This document shows, in pieces, positions 1 to 7,925 of a DNA stretch of 38,690 nucleotides. Source of the stretch: Pseudomonadota bacterium (lineage in GTDB: Bacteria; Pseudomonadota; Gammaproteobacteria; Xanthomonadales; Ahniellaceae); assembly GCA_022843465.1 (NCBI GenBank), contig JALHNO010000031.1, positions 1 through 38,690 on the forward strand, in the 5' to 3' direction. The position numbers and the translations under genes are program-made. Every line of letters starts with the position of its first letter. Position 1 is the first letter of the stretch. The notes below the pieces were generated by a model. It searched no databases. It was not told the DNA's origin and saw only the letters and a list, made by a program, of their open reading frames with translations.

Positions 1-1
1 A

Positions 2-319
2 TCGCAGCAGCGCACCGAGTTCTTCCACCTCAATGGCACCCTGGTCGCAGAACGCACGCGTCCCCTCACCACCGAGACCGCCGCAGTCAGCTACCTGCAC
101 AGCGACCACCGCGGCACACCCACCGTGAAGACCGACAGCGGCAGCAATGTCCACTACCGCAGCCGCCTGATGCCCTATGGCGCGCCCTACGACGGCATAT
201 ACCGCGAAGGCCCCGGCTTCACCAAACACGCCACCGACGACATCGTGCAGCTGAGCTACATGCAGCAACGCTACTACGACCGCGACACCACCACATTCGC
301 CCGGTCGGCACAAGATTGA
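2..319 (+). CDS. RHS repeat-associated core fragment (5' cut by window, 3' degraded)
   Basis: The frame is open from the left edge. It carries the RHS core signature: YLHSDHRGTP near 92-121, then MPYG, then YMQQRYYDRDTTTF just before the stop. In the family this core continues with GRFLSPDP and a variable toxin tip. Here the frame leaves the consensus directly after YYD.DTTTF and stops nine codons later, so neither the autoproteolysis segment nor a toxin domain is present, and no immunity gene follows. RHS proteins are large surface or secreted toxin carriers. I infer a truncated, probably inactive 3' end; what lies upstream cannot be judged from this window. Confidence 0.8.
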   Translation, partial: SQQRTEFFHLNGTLVAERTRPLTTETAAVSYLHSDHRGTPTVKTDSGSNVHYRSRLMPYGAPYDGIYREGPGFTKHATDDIVQLSYMQQRYYDRDTTTFARSAQD

Positions 320-324
320 TCGCC

Positions 325-360
325 AGGGCGGCCTGGTCGAGAATGCTTGCCAGCCGCCCT
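325..360 (+). terminator. stem-loop between RHS remnant and tex
   Basis: AGGGCGGCCTGG (325-336) pairs with CCAGCCGCCCT (350-360) with one bulged C, around a 13-nt loop. It begins six bases after the RHS stop. No T-tract follows, so it could be a terminator that depends on other factors, or only a 3'-end stabiliser. Confidence 0.4.
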
Positions 361-425
361 GCGCGTAGACGCGCTGCGTGCGCCCTTCCCTCATTCGCCT
401 GATTCCCCCAGGAGCGCCCCGCTTC

Positions 426-2801
426 ATGCAGTCCATTGCGCAACGCATCGCCGAAGAAATCTCCGCCCAGCAGACCCAGGTCGCGGCCGCCATCGGCCTG
501 CTTGATGAAGGCGCCACCGTGCCCTTCATCGCCCGCTACCGAAAAGAGATCACCGGTGGGCTCGACGATATCCAGCTGCGTACGCTGGAAGAGCGCCTGA
601 GCTATCTGCGCGAACTGGAAGATCGTCGCGCGGCGATCCTCAGCAGCATCGAAGAGCAGGGCAAGCTCAGCGATGCGCTGCGCGGCGACATCCTGGCGGC
701 GGACACCAAGTCGCGGCTTGAGGATCTGTATCTGCCCTACAAACCCAAGCGCCGCACCAAGGCGCAGATTGCGCGTGAGGCCGGACTCGAGCCGCTGGCC
801 GACGCCCTCGCGGCTGATCCGAGTCTGGATCCTGCCGTGGTCGCGCTGAACTACGTCGACGCCGACAAGGGCATCGCCGATGGCAAGAGCGCCCTTGATG
901 GCGCGCGTCAGATCCTGATGGAGCGCCACTCGGAGAATCCGGCCCTGGTCGGCGAGCTGCGCGAATGGTTATGGGACAGCGGCCTGATCCGCGCGCGCCT
1001 GGTTGCCGGCAAGGAGAACGAAGGCGCCAAGTACCGCGACTACTTCGATCACTTCGAGACCATCTGCGCGATTCCCTCGCATCGCATGCTGGCGCTGATG
1101 CGGGCACGCAACGAAGGCGTGCTTGATCTTGAGTTGATCCCGCGTACCGGCAGCGTCAACACCCGCGCCGCTGCCAGTGAAGTGCCGATGGATGAAATCG
1201 CCGCCGCCGGACATGCGCTGGCCGAGGGCAAGGTGGCGGCGGCGGCCAAGGTCAGCGACCGCGGGCGCGCAGCGGATGCCTGGTTGCTGGAAACCTGCCG
1301 ACTGACCTGGCGCGTCAAGCTGCATCTGCATCTGACCCTGGACCTGTTCGGCCGTGCCCGTGAGCGCTCAGAGGACGAAGCCATCCGCGTGTTCGGCGAC
1401 AATCTGAAGGATCTGTTGCTGGCGGCGCCAGCCGGACCCAAGGTGGTACTGGGACTCGATCCCGGCCTGCGCACCGGCGTCAAGATCGCCGCGGTCGATG
1501 CCACCGGCAAGGTGCTGACGACGGGCACGATCTTTCCGCATGCGCCGATGAACCGCTGGGACGAGGCGCTCAATCAGCTGGCCGTCGGCTGCAAGCAGCT
1601 CGGTGTGCAGCTGATCGCGATCGGCAATGGCACCGGTGGCCGCGAGACCGAGAAGCTGGTCGCCGAGCTGATGCGCAAGCACCCGGAGCTGAAACTCGCC
1701 AAGGTCGTGGTCAGTGAGGCCGGGGCCTCGGTGTATTCGGCATCCGAATTGGCATCGAAGGAATTTCCCGATATGGATGTCAGCCTGCGCGGCGCGGTGT
1801 CGATCGCGCGCCGTCTGCAGGACCCACTCGCCGAACTGGTCAAGATCGATCCCAAGGCGATCGGCGTCGGCCAGTATCAGCACGACGTCAACCAGGTGAA
1901 GCTGGCGCGTACGCTGGATGCCCGCGTCGAGGACTGCGTCAACGGCGTCGGCGTCGATCTGAATACCGCGTCCAGCGCCCTGCTCGCGCGTGTCGCCGGG
2001 CTTTCCGCCGCAGTGGCGGAGAATGTCGTCAAGTTCCGTGACAGCAATGGCGCCTTCAAATCGCGCAAGCAGTTGCTGAAGGTGCCGCGGCTCGGCGACA
2101 AGGCATTCGAGCAGGCCGCTGGCTTCATGCGTATCCGCGGCGGTGAGCATCCGCTGGATGCCTCTTCGGTGCATCCCGAAGCCTATCCGGTGGTCGAGCG
2201 CATCGTGGCGCACAGCGGCCGTGATATCCACAGCCTGATCGGCGACGCCGCCTTCATCCGCAAGCTCAATCCGAAGGACTACACCGACGAGAAGTTCGGT
2301 CTGCCGACCGTGCAGGACATCCTGCGCGAGCTGGAAAAACCGGGCCGCGATCCGCGACCGGAATTCGTCACGCCGAGTTTTGCCGATGGCGTGGAAGAGC
2401 TGAAGGATCTGCGCCCCGGCATGGTGCTGGAAGGCCGGGTGACCAATGTCGCTGCCTTTGGTGCCTTCGTCGATATCGGCGTGCACCAGGATGGTCTGGT
2501 CCATGTATCGGCGCTGTCGAATCGTTTCGTCAAGGACCCGCGCGAAGTCGTCAAGGCCGGCGATATCGTCAAGGTCAAGGTGATTGATGTCGATCTGGTG
2601 CGCAAGCGCGCCGCCCTGACCATGCGTCTGGATGATCCGATCGGCGAAGCCCGCGCCGAGCGCGAGACCGCGCCGGGACGCCGCGATGAACGCGCCGTCA
2701 GTCAGCGCCGCGAATTTGCGCCCAAGCCCGCGGCCGGCAAGCAGGCGGCACCGATCGGCAATGCGCTGGCCGATGCGTTCTCGCGGGCAAAGAAAAACTG
2801 A
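426..2801 (+). CDS. tex: Tex-family RNA-binding transcriptional accessory protein
   Basis: Cytoplasmic nucleic-acid-binding protein of the Tex/YhgF family, 791 aa with this start (family about 770-790). The order is an N-terminal helical Tex region containing [17 protein letters not shown], a YqgF/RNase H-like domain beginning [11 protein letters not shown] (about 341), a helix-hairpin-helix region around [13 protein letters not shown] (about 509), and a C-terminal S1 RNA-binding domain (about 663-735), then a basic Ala/Pro-rich tail. Family members bind RNA and affect transcription and toxin gene expression; the exact role here is unknown. The ATG at 426 is chosen because [13 protein letters not shown] aligns with known N-termini and AGGAG lies at 410-414; a GTG at 378 would add 16 unlikely residues. 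It converges on the response regulator with a 27-bp gap. Confidence 0.96.
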   Translation: MQSIAQRIAEEISAQQTQVAAAIGLLDEGATVPFIARYRKEITGGLDDIQLRTLEERLSYLRELEDRRAAILSSIEEQGKLSDALRGDILAADTKSRLEDLYLPYKPKRRTKAQIAREAGLEPLADALAADPSLDPAVVALNYVDADKGIADGKSALDGARQILMERHSENPALVGELREWLWDSGLIRARLVAGKENEGAKYRDYFDHFETICAIPSHRMLALMRARNEGVLDLELIPRTGSVNTRAAASEVPMDEIAAAGHALAEGKVAAAAKVSDRGRAADAWLLETCRLTWRVKLHLHLTLDLFGRARERSEDEAIRVFGDNLKDLLLAAPAGPKVVLGLDPGLRTGVKIAAVDATGKVLTTGTIFPHAPMNRWDEALNQLAVGCKQLGVQLIAIGNGTGGRETEKLVAELMRKHPELKLAKVVVSEAGASVYSASELASKEFPDMDVSLRGAVSIARRLQDPLAELVKIDPKAIGVGQYQHDVNQVKLARTLDARVEDCVNGVGVDLNTASSALLARVAGLSAAVAENVVKFRDSNGAFKSRKQLLKVPRLGDKAFEQAAGFMRIRGGEHPLDASSVHPEAYPVVERIVAHSGRDIHSLIGDAAFIRKLNPKDYTDEKFGLPTVQDILRELEKPGRDPRPEFVTPSFADGVEELKDLRPGMVLEGRVTNVAAFGAFVDIGVHQDGLVHVSALSNRFVKDPREVVKAGDIVKVKVIDVDLVRKRAALTMRLDDPIGEARAERETAPGRRDERAVSQRREFAPKPAAGKQAAPIGNALADAFSRAKKN

Positions 2802-2828
2802 GACCGGTGGCGCGCCCAGCGGCGAGAT

Positions 2829-3488
2829 TCACACCAGCTTGGCCGGATCGCCGGTTTCCAGCTGGTGCAGGATGGCGCTGGCCTGGGTGCGGTTGCGCAC
2901 GCCGAGTTTCTCGAAGATCGAGGTCAGATGCGCCTTCACGGTACGCTCCTGGATCGACAGCGCATCGGCAATCTGCTTGTTGAGCTGGCCTTCGGCAACC
3001 AGCACCAGCACCCGTAGCTGCTGCGGTGTCAGGGTCGCCAGCCGCGCCGCCAGTTCGCGATCGGCGTTCGAACTCTGACCGGCGGCGACCGCGGCGCGCA
3101 GATCCTCGGGCACATATTCCTCGCAGTTCAGTACCGCGCGCAGACCGGTCTTGATGGCATTGAGATCGGCGCGCTTGGGAATATAGCCGGCGGCGCCGTA
3201 GTTCAGGGCGCGCCGGATCACCGCCGGATCGTCATTGGCCGAGATCAGCGCGACTGCAACGCCGGGATACTCCGCGCGCAGTTCGACCAGGCCCATCAGT
3301 CCGCGATTGCCGGGCATATGCAGATCGAGCAGAACCAGATCGATATCGGGCTGATTGGCGAGCTGGGCGCGCGCCGCCATCAGGGTATCGGCCTCGAACA
3401 AGATGGCATCGGGCATGATCTCGCGCACCGCCTGCACCAGGGCGAGCCGGAACAGCGGATGGTCATCGGCGATCAGCAGGCGGGTCAT
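2829..3488 (-). CDS. LuxR/FixJ-family response regulator
   Basis: Two-domain DNA-binding response regulator, 219 aa. The receiver domain covers about 1-117, with the acidic pair D8/D9, phospho-acceptor D55 in LVLLDLHMPG, switch residue S83 and K105 in GYIPKR, so phosphorylation competence looks intact. A LuxR-type helix-turn-helix follows at about 152-205 (LTPQQLRVL...NKQIADAL...TVKAHL). No histidine kinase is nearby, so it is an orphan here. It lies 70 bp downstream of bdhA on the same strand, so co-transcription with hydroxybutyrate metabolism is possible but unproven. The start is the Met of MTRLLIADD; a Met two codons upstream is equally possible. Target genes cannot be told from the sequence. 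Confidence 0.93.
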   Translation of the reverse strand: MTRLLIADDHPLFRLALVQAVREIMPDAILFEADTLMAARAQLANQPDIDLVLLDLHMPGNRGLMGLVELRAEYPGVAVALISANDDPAVIRRALNYGAAGYIPKRADLNAIKTGLRAVLNCEEYVPEDLRAAVAAGQSSNADRELAARLATLTPQQLRVLVLVAEGQLNKQIADALSIQERTVKAHLTSIFEKLGVRNRTQASAILHQLETGDPAKLV

Positions 3489-3558
3489 GGGCATTCCAGG
3501 GCGGGTGTCCGCGCAGCGGGCATCATCCGGGCACGAGCCGGTGACGGCTGCAGCGACA

Positions 3559-4326
3559 CTACTGCACGGTCCAGCCACCGTCGACCACGATGCACTGCCC
3601 GGTGATGTTGCGCGCCACGCCCGCCATCAGGAAGGCGGTGATGCCGGCGAGTTCCTCGAAACTGATGAAGACGCCCTTGGGCATCGGCTTGAGCATGATC
3701 TCGCTGATCACCTGGGCTTCGGGAATGCCATTGCTGCGGGCCTGGTCGGCGATCTGCTTTTCGACCAGGGGCGTCAGCACATAGGTCGGGCAGATCGTGT
3801 TGATCGTGATATCGGTGTCGGCGGTTTCCAGTGCGATCACCTTGCTGAACCCGATCAGGCCATGCTTGGCGGCGACATAGGCACTCTTGTAGCGACTGCC
3901 GACCAGGGAATGGATCGAGCCGATATTGATGATGCGACCGAAGCTGCGTGCGCGCATCCCCGGCAGAACGGCACGACTGAGCCGCGCCGTGCCGGTCAGC
4001 ATCACCTGGATCAGCAGGTCCCAGCGATCGATCGGAAACTCCTCGAGTCGGGCGACATGCTGCAGGCCGGCATTGTTGACCAGCACGTCTATGGGCCGGG
4101 AACAGCCCGCCAGCACCGCAGCGACCGAATCGTCCGAGGTGACATCGAGCGCATGCGCCTCGCTGGAGCCGCCGGCATCGCGAATCAGTGCCGACGTCTG
4201 TGCTGCCGCGCCGGCATCCAGATCGGTGCAGATGAGGTGGTGGCCCTGAGCCGCCAGCGTTTCGGCAATGCCGCGGCCGATGCCACTGCCGGCTCCGGTA
4301 ATCAGGACGCTGTGTGTGTTCGACAT
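3559..4326 (-). CDS. bdhA: 3-hydroxybutyrate dehydrogenase (SDR family)
   Basis: Oxidises D-3-hydroxybutyrate to acetoacetate with NAD+, in the cytoplasm. The 255-aa protein is a classical short-chain dehydrogenase: TGAGSGIG (10-17) for the cofactor, NNAG (84-87), catalytic S137, Y150 and K154. Features specific to hydroxybutyrate dehydrogenases rather than general SDRs are NNAGLQHVA, SAYVAAKHGLIG and CPTYVLTPLVEKQI. The start is supported by GGAG about nine bases upstream. Its divergent neighbour is a 3-hydroxybutyrate-oligomer hydrolase, which makes the substrate of this enzyme, so context and sequence agree. The 127-bp shared upstream region probably holds both promoters. Confidence 0.93.
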   Translation of the reverse strand: MSNTHSVLITGAGSGIGRGIAETLAAQGHHLICTDLDAGAAAQTSALIRDAGGSSEAHALDVTSDDSVAAVLAGCSRPIDVLVNNAGLQHVARLEEFPIDRWDLLIQVMLTGTARLSRAVLPGMRARSFGRIINIGSIHSLVGSRYKSAYVAAKHGLIGFSKVIALETADTDITINTICPTYVLTPLVEKQIADQARSNGIPEAQVISEIMLKPMPKGVFISFEELAGITAFLMAGVARNITGQCIVVDGGWTVQ

Positions 4327-4453
4327 CGGGCGGACTCCGGGTTCTGATCGCCAAGCTTAGCAATGCCGGCCGCGCCACTGTGTGGTACTTAGGTCCAATG
4401 AGCGGGCGCCGCCTGCATGTTAGTGTGGATCCAACGATGGTCGGAATCCTGAA

Positions 4454-6202
4454 ATGTCACAGTTGCGTCTTTGCTTCGGCTTGCTCGTGCTTGGGCTCTG
4501 TGCCTGCAGCAGTGGGCCGGCGCCGTTGAAATCCGCCGTGCCCGCCGACGTTGAATCCGCTGAATTGCTGGCCTCGGTGGTAACCGTGCATCGCGACGCT
4601 GACGATCTGCTGAGCGCAGGCCTTGGTCTCGAAGGCCTGCGTGCGCTGAGCGCGCCCGCGATCGCCGATCCGGCCGCGCCGACGTCGGCCGAATTGCGCC
4701 GTCGCGCGATCTACAGCAACTGGCGCGGCATCGCTGATCTGGCCAGCGGCAAGGGCCTCGGGCCCTGGTCGGAGCAACTGCCGGTGGTGCCCGGGCGCGA
4801 ATGGTCAGCGCTGGAGATCCTGCCGGGGCGCCAGCAGCCGCATCGCGTCCTGGCGCAGATTCCCGATGACTTCAATCGCACGCAACGCTGTCTGCTGGTG
4901 ACCGCATCGTCGGGCTCGCGTGGCATCTATGGCGCGATTGCGCTGGCTGGTACCTGGGGTCTGGCGCGCGGTTGCGCCGTCGCCTACACCGACAAGGGCG
5001 CCGGCACCGGCTACTTCGATACCGCCAGTGCCAGCGGCGTCGCCCTCGACGGCAGTCGCAGCAGCTCGGCGCCGCTGGAGTTCGCGCTGTCGATTGCCGA
5101 TCCCGCCGGCCTGCCCGCGCATGCGGTCGCCATCAAGCACGCGCATTCCGGAGAGAATCCCGAGGCCGATTGGGGCCTGCATGTGCTGTCGGCAGCGCGT
5201 TATGGCTTGCGTGCACTGGACGAAGCCTTTCCCGATCAGGCGCCGTTTACTGCCGGCAATACCCGCATCATCGCGGTCGGACTTTCCAATGCCGGCGGCG
5301 CCGTACTGCGCGCGGCGGAACGCGATGTCGATGGCCTGTTCGATGCCGTGATCGCGATTGCACCGAACATCAGCGCGCCCGATCGCGGCCGCACCCTCTA
5401 TGACTACAGCAGCGAGGCCGGACTCTATGGCCCCTGCGCGGTAGCGGCGCTGGAGCATCCGGTCAGCCTGCTGCCGGCAGCTGCGCGTGCCGCATTGGCG
5501 GCGCAGCGTTGCGCCAGTCTGCAGCGTGCCGGTCTGCTCGAACCCGGTGCGCCCGCGGCGCAGGCGCGCGCCGCGCTCGCGCACCTGCATGCCCAGGGCT
5601 GGAGTGATCGTGCGCTGCGCCTGTTCGAGCAGAATCTTGCCTTCGATCTCTGGCGTGCGGTGGTGGCGACGTACGCACAATCGTATGCGCGGGCCGGCGT
5701 TGATCAGCCACTCTGCGGCTATTCATTCGCCATGCTCGGTCCGGACGGCAAGCCGCGCGCCAGCACAGCCACTGAGCGCAGTCTGTGGTGGTCCGATGCC
5801 AGCGGCATTGCGCCCGGTGCCGGCGTCGGCGTTGTTGATGCCCTGGCCGATCCCGCCGATCCCGGCTTCCATGGCCTGTTCTGCGCGCGCGCCTTGTGGA
5901 CGGGAGAAGACGTGCTGGCCCAGCGCTTGCGCTCGGGGGTTGCGGCAACGCGCGGCAATGCGCGCCCGCTCAGTCCACGCCTGCACATCATCCACGGACT
6001 CGATGACGCCCTGCTGCCGATCGACTTCAGCAGCCGGCCCTATGTCGAGGCGGTGCGCGGCCATGGCATCGCGATTGCGCTGACCGAAGTCGCCGACGCC
6101 CAGCATTTCGACGCCTTTCTGGCACTGCCGCCGATGGCGGGATTTCAGCCGCTGTTGCCGCATGCGTTTCGTGCGCTGGATGCGGCACTCGCCGAGCTCT
6201 GA
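4454..6202 (+). CDS. D-3-hydroxybutyrate oligomer hydrolase, predicted lipoprotein
   Basis: Matches the 3HB-oligomer hydrolase family (PF10605), alpha/beta-hydrolase-type enzymes that split short 3-hydroxybutyrate oligomers to monomers. The 582-aa protein starts with a lipoprotein signal peptide (LLVLGLCAC, lipidation at the second Cys), so it probably acts at the envelope. The nucleophile is likely S278 in VGLSNAGGA, followed by RAAERD; the family usually has SNGG, so one Gly is Ala here. C-terminal IIHGLDDALLPIDF and DAQHFDAF probably supply the acid and His. GGAA seven bases before the ATG supports the start. Its divergent neighbour bdhA would oxidise the product. An envelope location hints at oligomers outside the cytoplasm, which is inference. 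Confidence 0.9.
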   Translation: MSQLRLCFGLLVLGLCACSSGPAPLKSAVPADVESAELLASVVTVHRDADDLLSAGLGLEGLRALSAPAIADPAAPTSAELRRRAIYSNWRGIADLASGKGLGPWSEQLPVVPGREWSALEILPGRQQPHRVLAQIPDDFNRTQRCLLVTASSGSRGIYGAIALAGTWGLARGCAVAYTDKGAGTGYFDTASASGVALDGSRSSSAPLEFALSIADPAGLPAHAVAIKHAHSGENPEADWGLHVLSAARYGLRALDEAFPDQAPFTAGNTRIIAVGLSNAGGAVLRAAERDVDGLFDAVIAIAPNISAPDRGRTLYDYSSEAGLYGPCAVAALEHPVSLLPAAARAALAAQRCASLQRAGLLEPGAPAAQARAALAHLHAQGWSDRALRLFEQNLAFDLWRAVVATYAQSYARAGVDQPLCGYSFAMLGPDGKPRASTATERSLWWSDASGIAPGAGVGVVDALADPADPGFHGLFCARALWTGEDVLAQRLRSGVAATRGNARPLSPRLHIIHGLDDALLPIDFSSRPYVEAVRGHGIAIALTEVADAQHFDAFLALPPMAGFQPLLPHAFRALDAALAEL

Positions 6203-6241
6203 GCGGCTGCGGTCGGCTGGGCAGCCGAGTGCGTCGACAGC

Positions 6242-7831
6242 TCAGGAACTGCAGGACAGTGCCGAGCAGCCGACCCGATGACGCGCCCATTCCGGTCGCC
6301 GGGCGGCCAGATCCTCGTGCTCGGGCTGATCCTCGTAGGGCCGCTGCAGCACCTGCAGCAGGCGTTCCAGCACCGAAGTATCGCCCTGTTCGGCGGCATC
6401 GATTGCCAGTTGCGCGAGATAGTTGCGCGGCACGTACTTGGGATTGTGTGCGTCCATGCGGGCGCGCCGCGCGGCCTCGTCCAGGCCTCCCGCTGCCAGC
6501 CGGCGGCGATAGCGCAGCAGCCAGTCGAGCAGGCGCGCACGCTGTTCCGGCTGCCGGCCTTCGGCGGTGTAAAACGCCGCGTCCAGCGGCTCGAGCAATT
6601 GAGCCTCGTCGTCGCTGGATGCTGTCATCGGCACCTGCGCCAGCCGCCGGAAAAATATCGTGTAATCGGTTTCGACTTCGCCGAGCAGGCCCAGCAGATC
6701 GCCGAGCAGGCGCTCATCGTCGGCGTCCGCAATCGCCGCGATGCCCAGTTTGCCGGCATAGAAGGCGCGATGCAGGCGGTCGTACTCGACGCGATAGGCA
6801 TCCAGGCCAGCTTCCAGTGTTTCGCGATCGATCAGCGGCATCAGCGCCCCGGCGAGGCGGGAGAGATTCCACAGCGCGATCTGCGGCTGGCGACCGAACG
6901 CATAGCGGTGCTGGCCGGCATCGGTGGTGTTGGGCGTCCAGTCGGGATCGAAGCCCTCGAGCCAGCCGTAGGGACCGTAGTCGATGGTCAGACCGAGCAC
7001 CGACATATTGTCGGTATTCATCACGCCATGGACGAAGCCGACCCGCATCCAGTGCGCAATCATCAGTGCCGTGCGTCGGCACAGGGTCTCGAACCAGATG
7101 CCATGGACCTCGGCGCGCGCAGGCGCAAGTTCCGGATGCTGATCGTTGATCAGGCTGTCGAGCAGCTGGCGCATCAGTTCGTGCTCGCCATGCGCTGCGA
7201 GAATCTCGAAGTTGCCGAAACGCAGAAAGCTCGGCGCCACCCGGGTGACGATCGCGCCCGGCTCGGCGCGCGCGTTGCCGTCATAGAGCATGTCACGCAC
7301 GACTTGATCGCCGGTGCTGACCAGGCTGAGCGCGCGCGTCGTAGGTACGCCGAGATGATGCATGGCTTCGCTGCAGAGAAACTCGCGCAGGGACGAACGC
7401 AGCACGGCGCGACCATCGGAACGCCGCGAATACGCGGTCGGCCCGGCGCCCTTGAGTTGCAGTTCGACGCGCTGGCCATCGCGGCCTTCGAGTTCGCCAA
7501 GAGTGATGGCACGACCATCACCCAGCTGCCCGGCCCAGCTGCCGAACTGGTGGCCGCCGTAGCGCGCGGCATACGGCTGCATGCCGGCCGCGAGCGCGTT
7601 GCCGGCAAGAATCTGCACGGCAGCATCATCGTCAGCACGCGGCCGCTGGATGCCGAGTTCCGCTGCCAGTGGCTCGGACCAGGCGAGCAGACGCGGCGCG
7701 CTTACCGGGCTCGGTTGCACCCTGCTGTAGAGCGCATTGCGCACCTCGCGCGAATGCCGTTCCTGATTCGGATCGCCAGGCAGGCTGCGCACGAAGCGAT
7801 TGTCGAACTGCAGGGTTTCAAGCGCGCGCAT
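6242..7831 (-). CDS. selO: SelO/YdiU protein adenylyltransferase
   Basis: Pseudokinase-fold enzyme that moves AMP from ATP onto protein Ser/Thr/Tyr; in other bacteria and mitochondria it affects redox and stress responses. It is 529 aa from the chosen ATG, whose product begins MRALETLQFDNRFVR, the usual SelO N-terminus; in-frame sequence further upstream has no family resemblance. It keeps KGAGPTAYSRRSDGRAVLR, HGVMNTDNMS with catalytic D274, and metal-binding D284 in DYGPYG, ten residues later as in the characterised enzymes. It ends in Cys-Ser-Ser, the position that is selenocysteine in animal SelO; bacteria use Cys there, and TGA is not read through. It is divergent from a glycosyltransferase and converges on the oligomer hydrolase with a 39-bp gap. 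Confidence 0.96.
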   Translation of the reverse strand: MRALETLQFDNRFVRSLPGDPNQERHSREVRNALYSRVQPSPVSAPRLLAWSEPLAAELGIQRPRADDDAAVQILAGNALAAGMQPYAARYGGHQFGSWAGQLGDGRAITLGELEGRDGQRVELQLKGAGPTAYSRRSDGRAVLRSSLREFLCSEAMHHLGVPTTRALSLVSTGDQVVRDMLYDGNARAEPGAIVTRVAPSFLRFGNFEILAAHGEHELMRQLLDSLINDQHPELAPARAEVHGIWFETLCRRTALMIAHWMRVGFVHGVMNTDNMSVLGLTIDYGPYGWLEGFDPDWTPNTTDAGQHRYAFGRQPQIALWNLSRLAGALMPLIDRETLEAGLDAYRVEYDRLHRAFYAGKLGIAAIADADDERLLGDLLGLLGEVETDYTIFFRRLAQVPMTASSDDEAQLLEPLDAAFYTAEGRQPEQRARLLDWLLRYRRRLAAGGLDEAARRARMDAHNPKYVPRNYLAQLAIDAAEQGDTSVLERLLQVLQRPYEDQPEHEDLAARRPEWARHRVGCSALSCSS

Positions 7832-7870
7832 GGATCCGGCCAGATGCTCAGAGGGTGTCGGTGCGTCGGC

Positions 7871-7888
7871 ATCAGCGTTAACGCTGAT
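7871..7888. promoter_or_regulatory. 18-bp perfect palindrome, candidate operator
   Basis: ATCAGCGTTAACGCTGAT is a perfect 9+9 dyad with no spacer, in the 94-bp gap between selO and the divergent glycosyltransferase. TTAACG inside it (7878-7883) lies 17 bases before TACACA (7901-7906), a fair -35/-10 spacing for the rightward gene, so a bound dimer could block RNA polymerase. The regulator is unknown. Confidence 0.5.
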
Positions 7889-7925
7889 CGCACCGCTTGC
7901 TACACAATAGGGGCAACTCCGCTCA

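Noticed and set aside
1368-2504. Open frame of 378 codons antisense to tex
   Set aside because: tex motifs are clear on the other strand and the antisense product is low-complexity without a ribosome site.
3559-4326. bdhA as a generic FabG-type reductase
   Set aside because: NNAGLQHVA, YVAAKHGLIG and YVLTPLVEKQI are specific to hydroxybutyrate dehydrogenases, and the neighbour makes the matching substrate.
6242-6260. Selenocysteine insertion at the SelO C-terminus
   Set aside because: The codon before Ser-Ser is a Cys codon, not TGA, so no recoding is needed.
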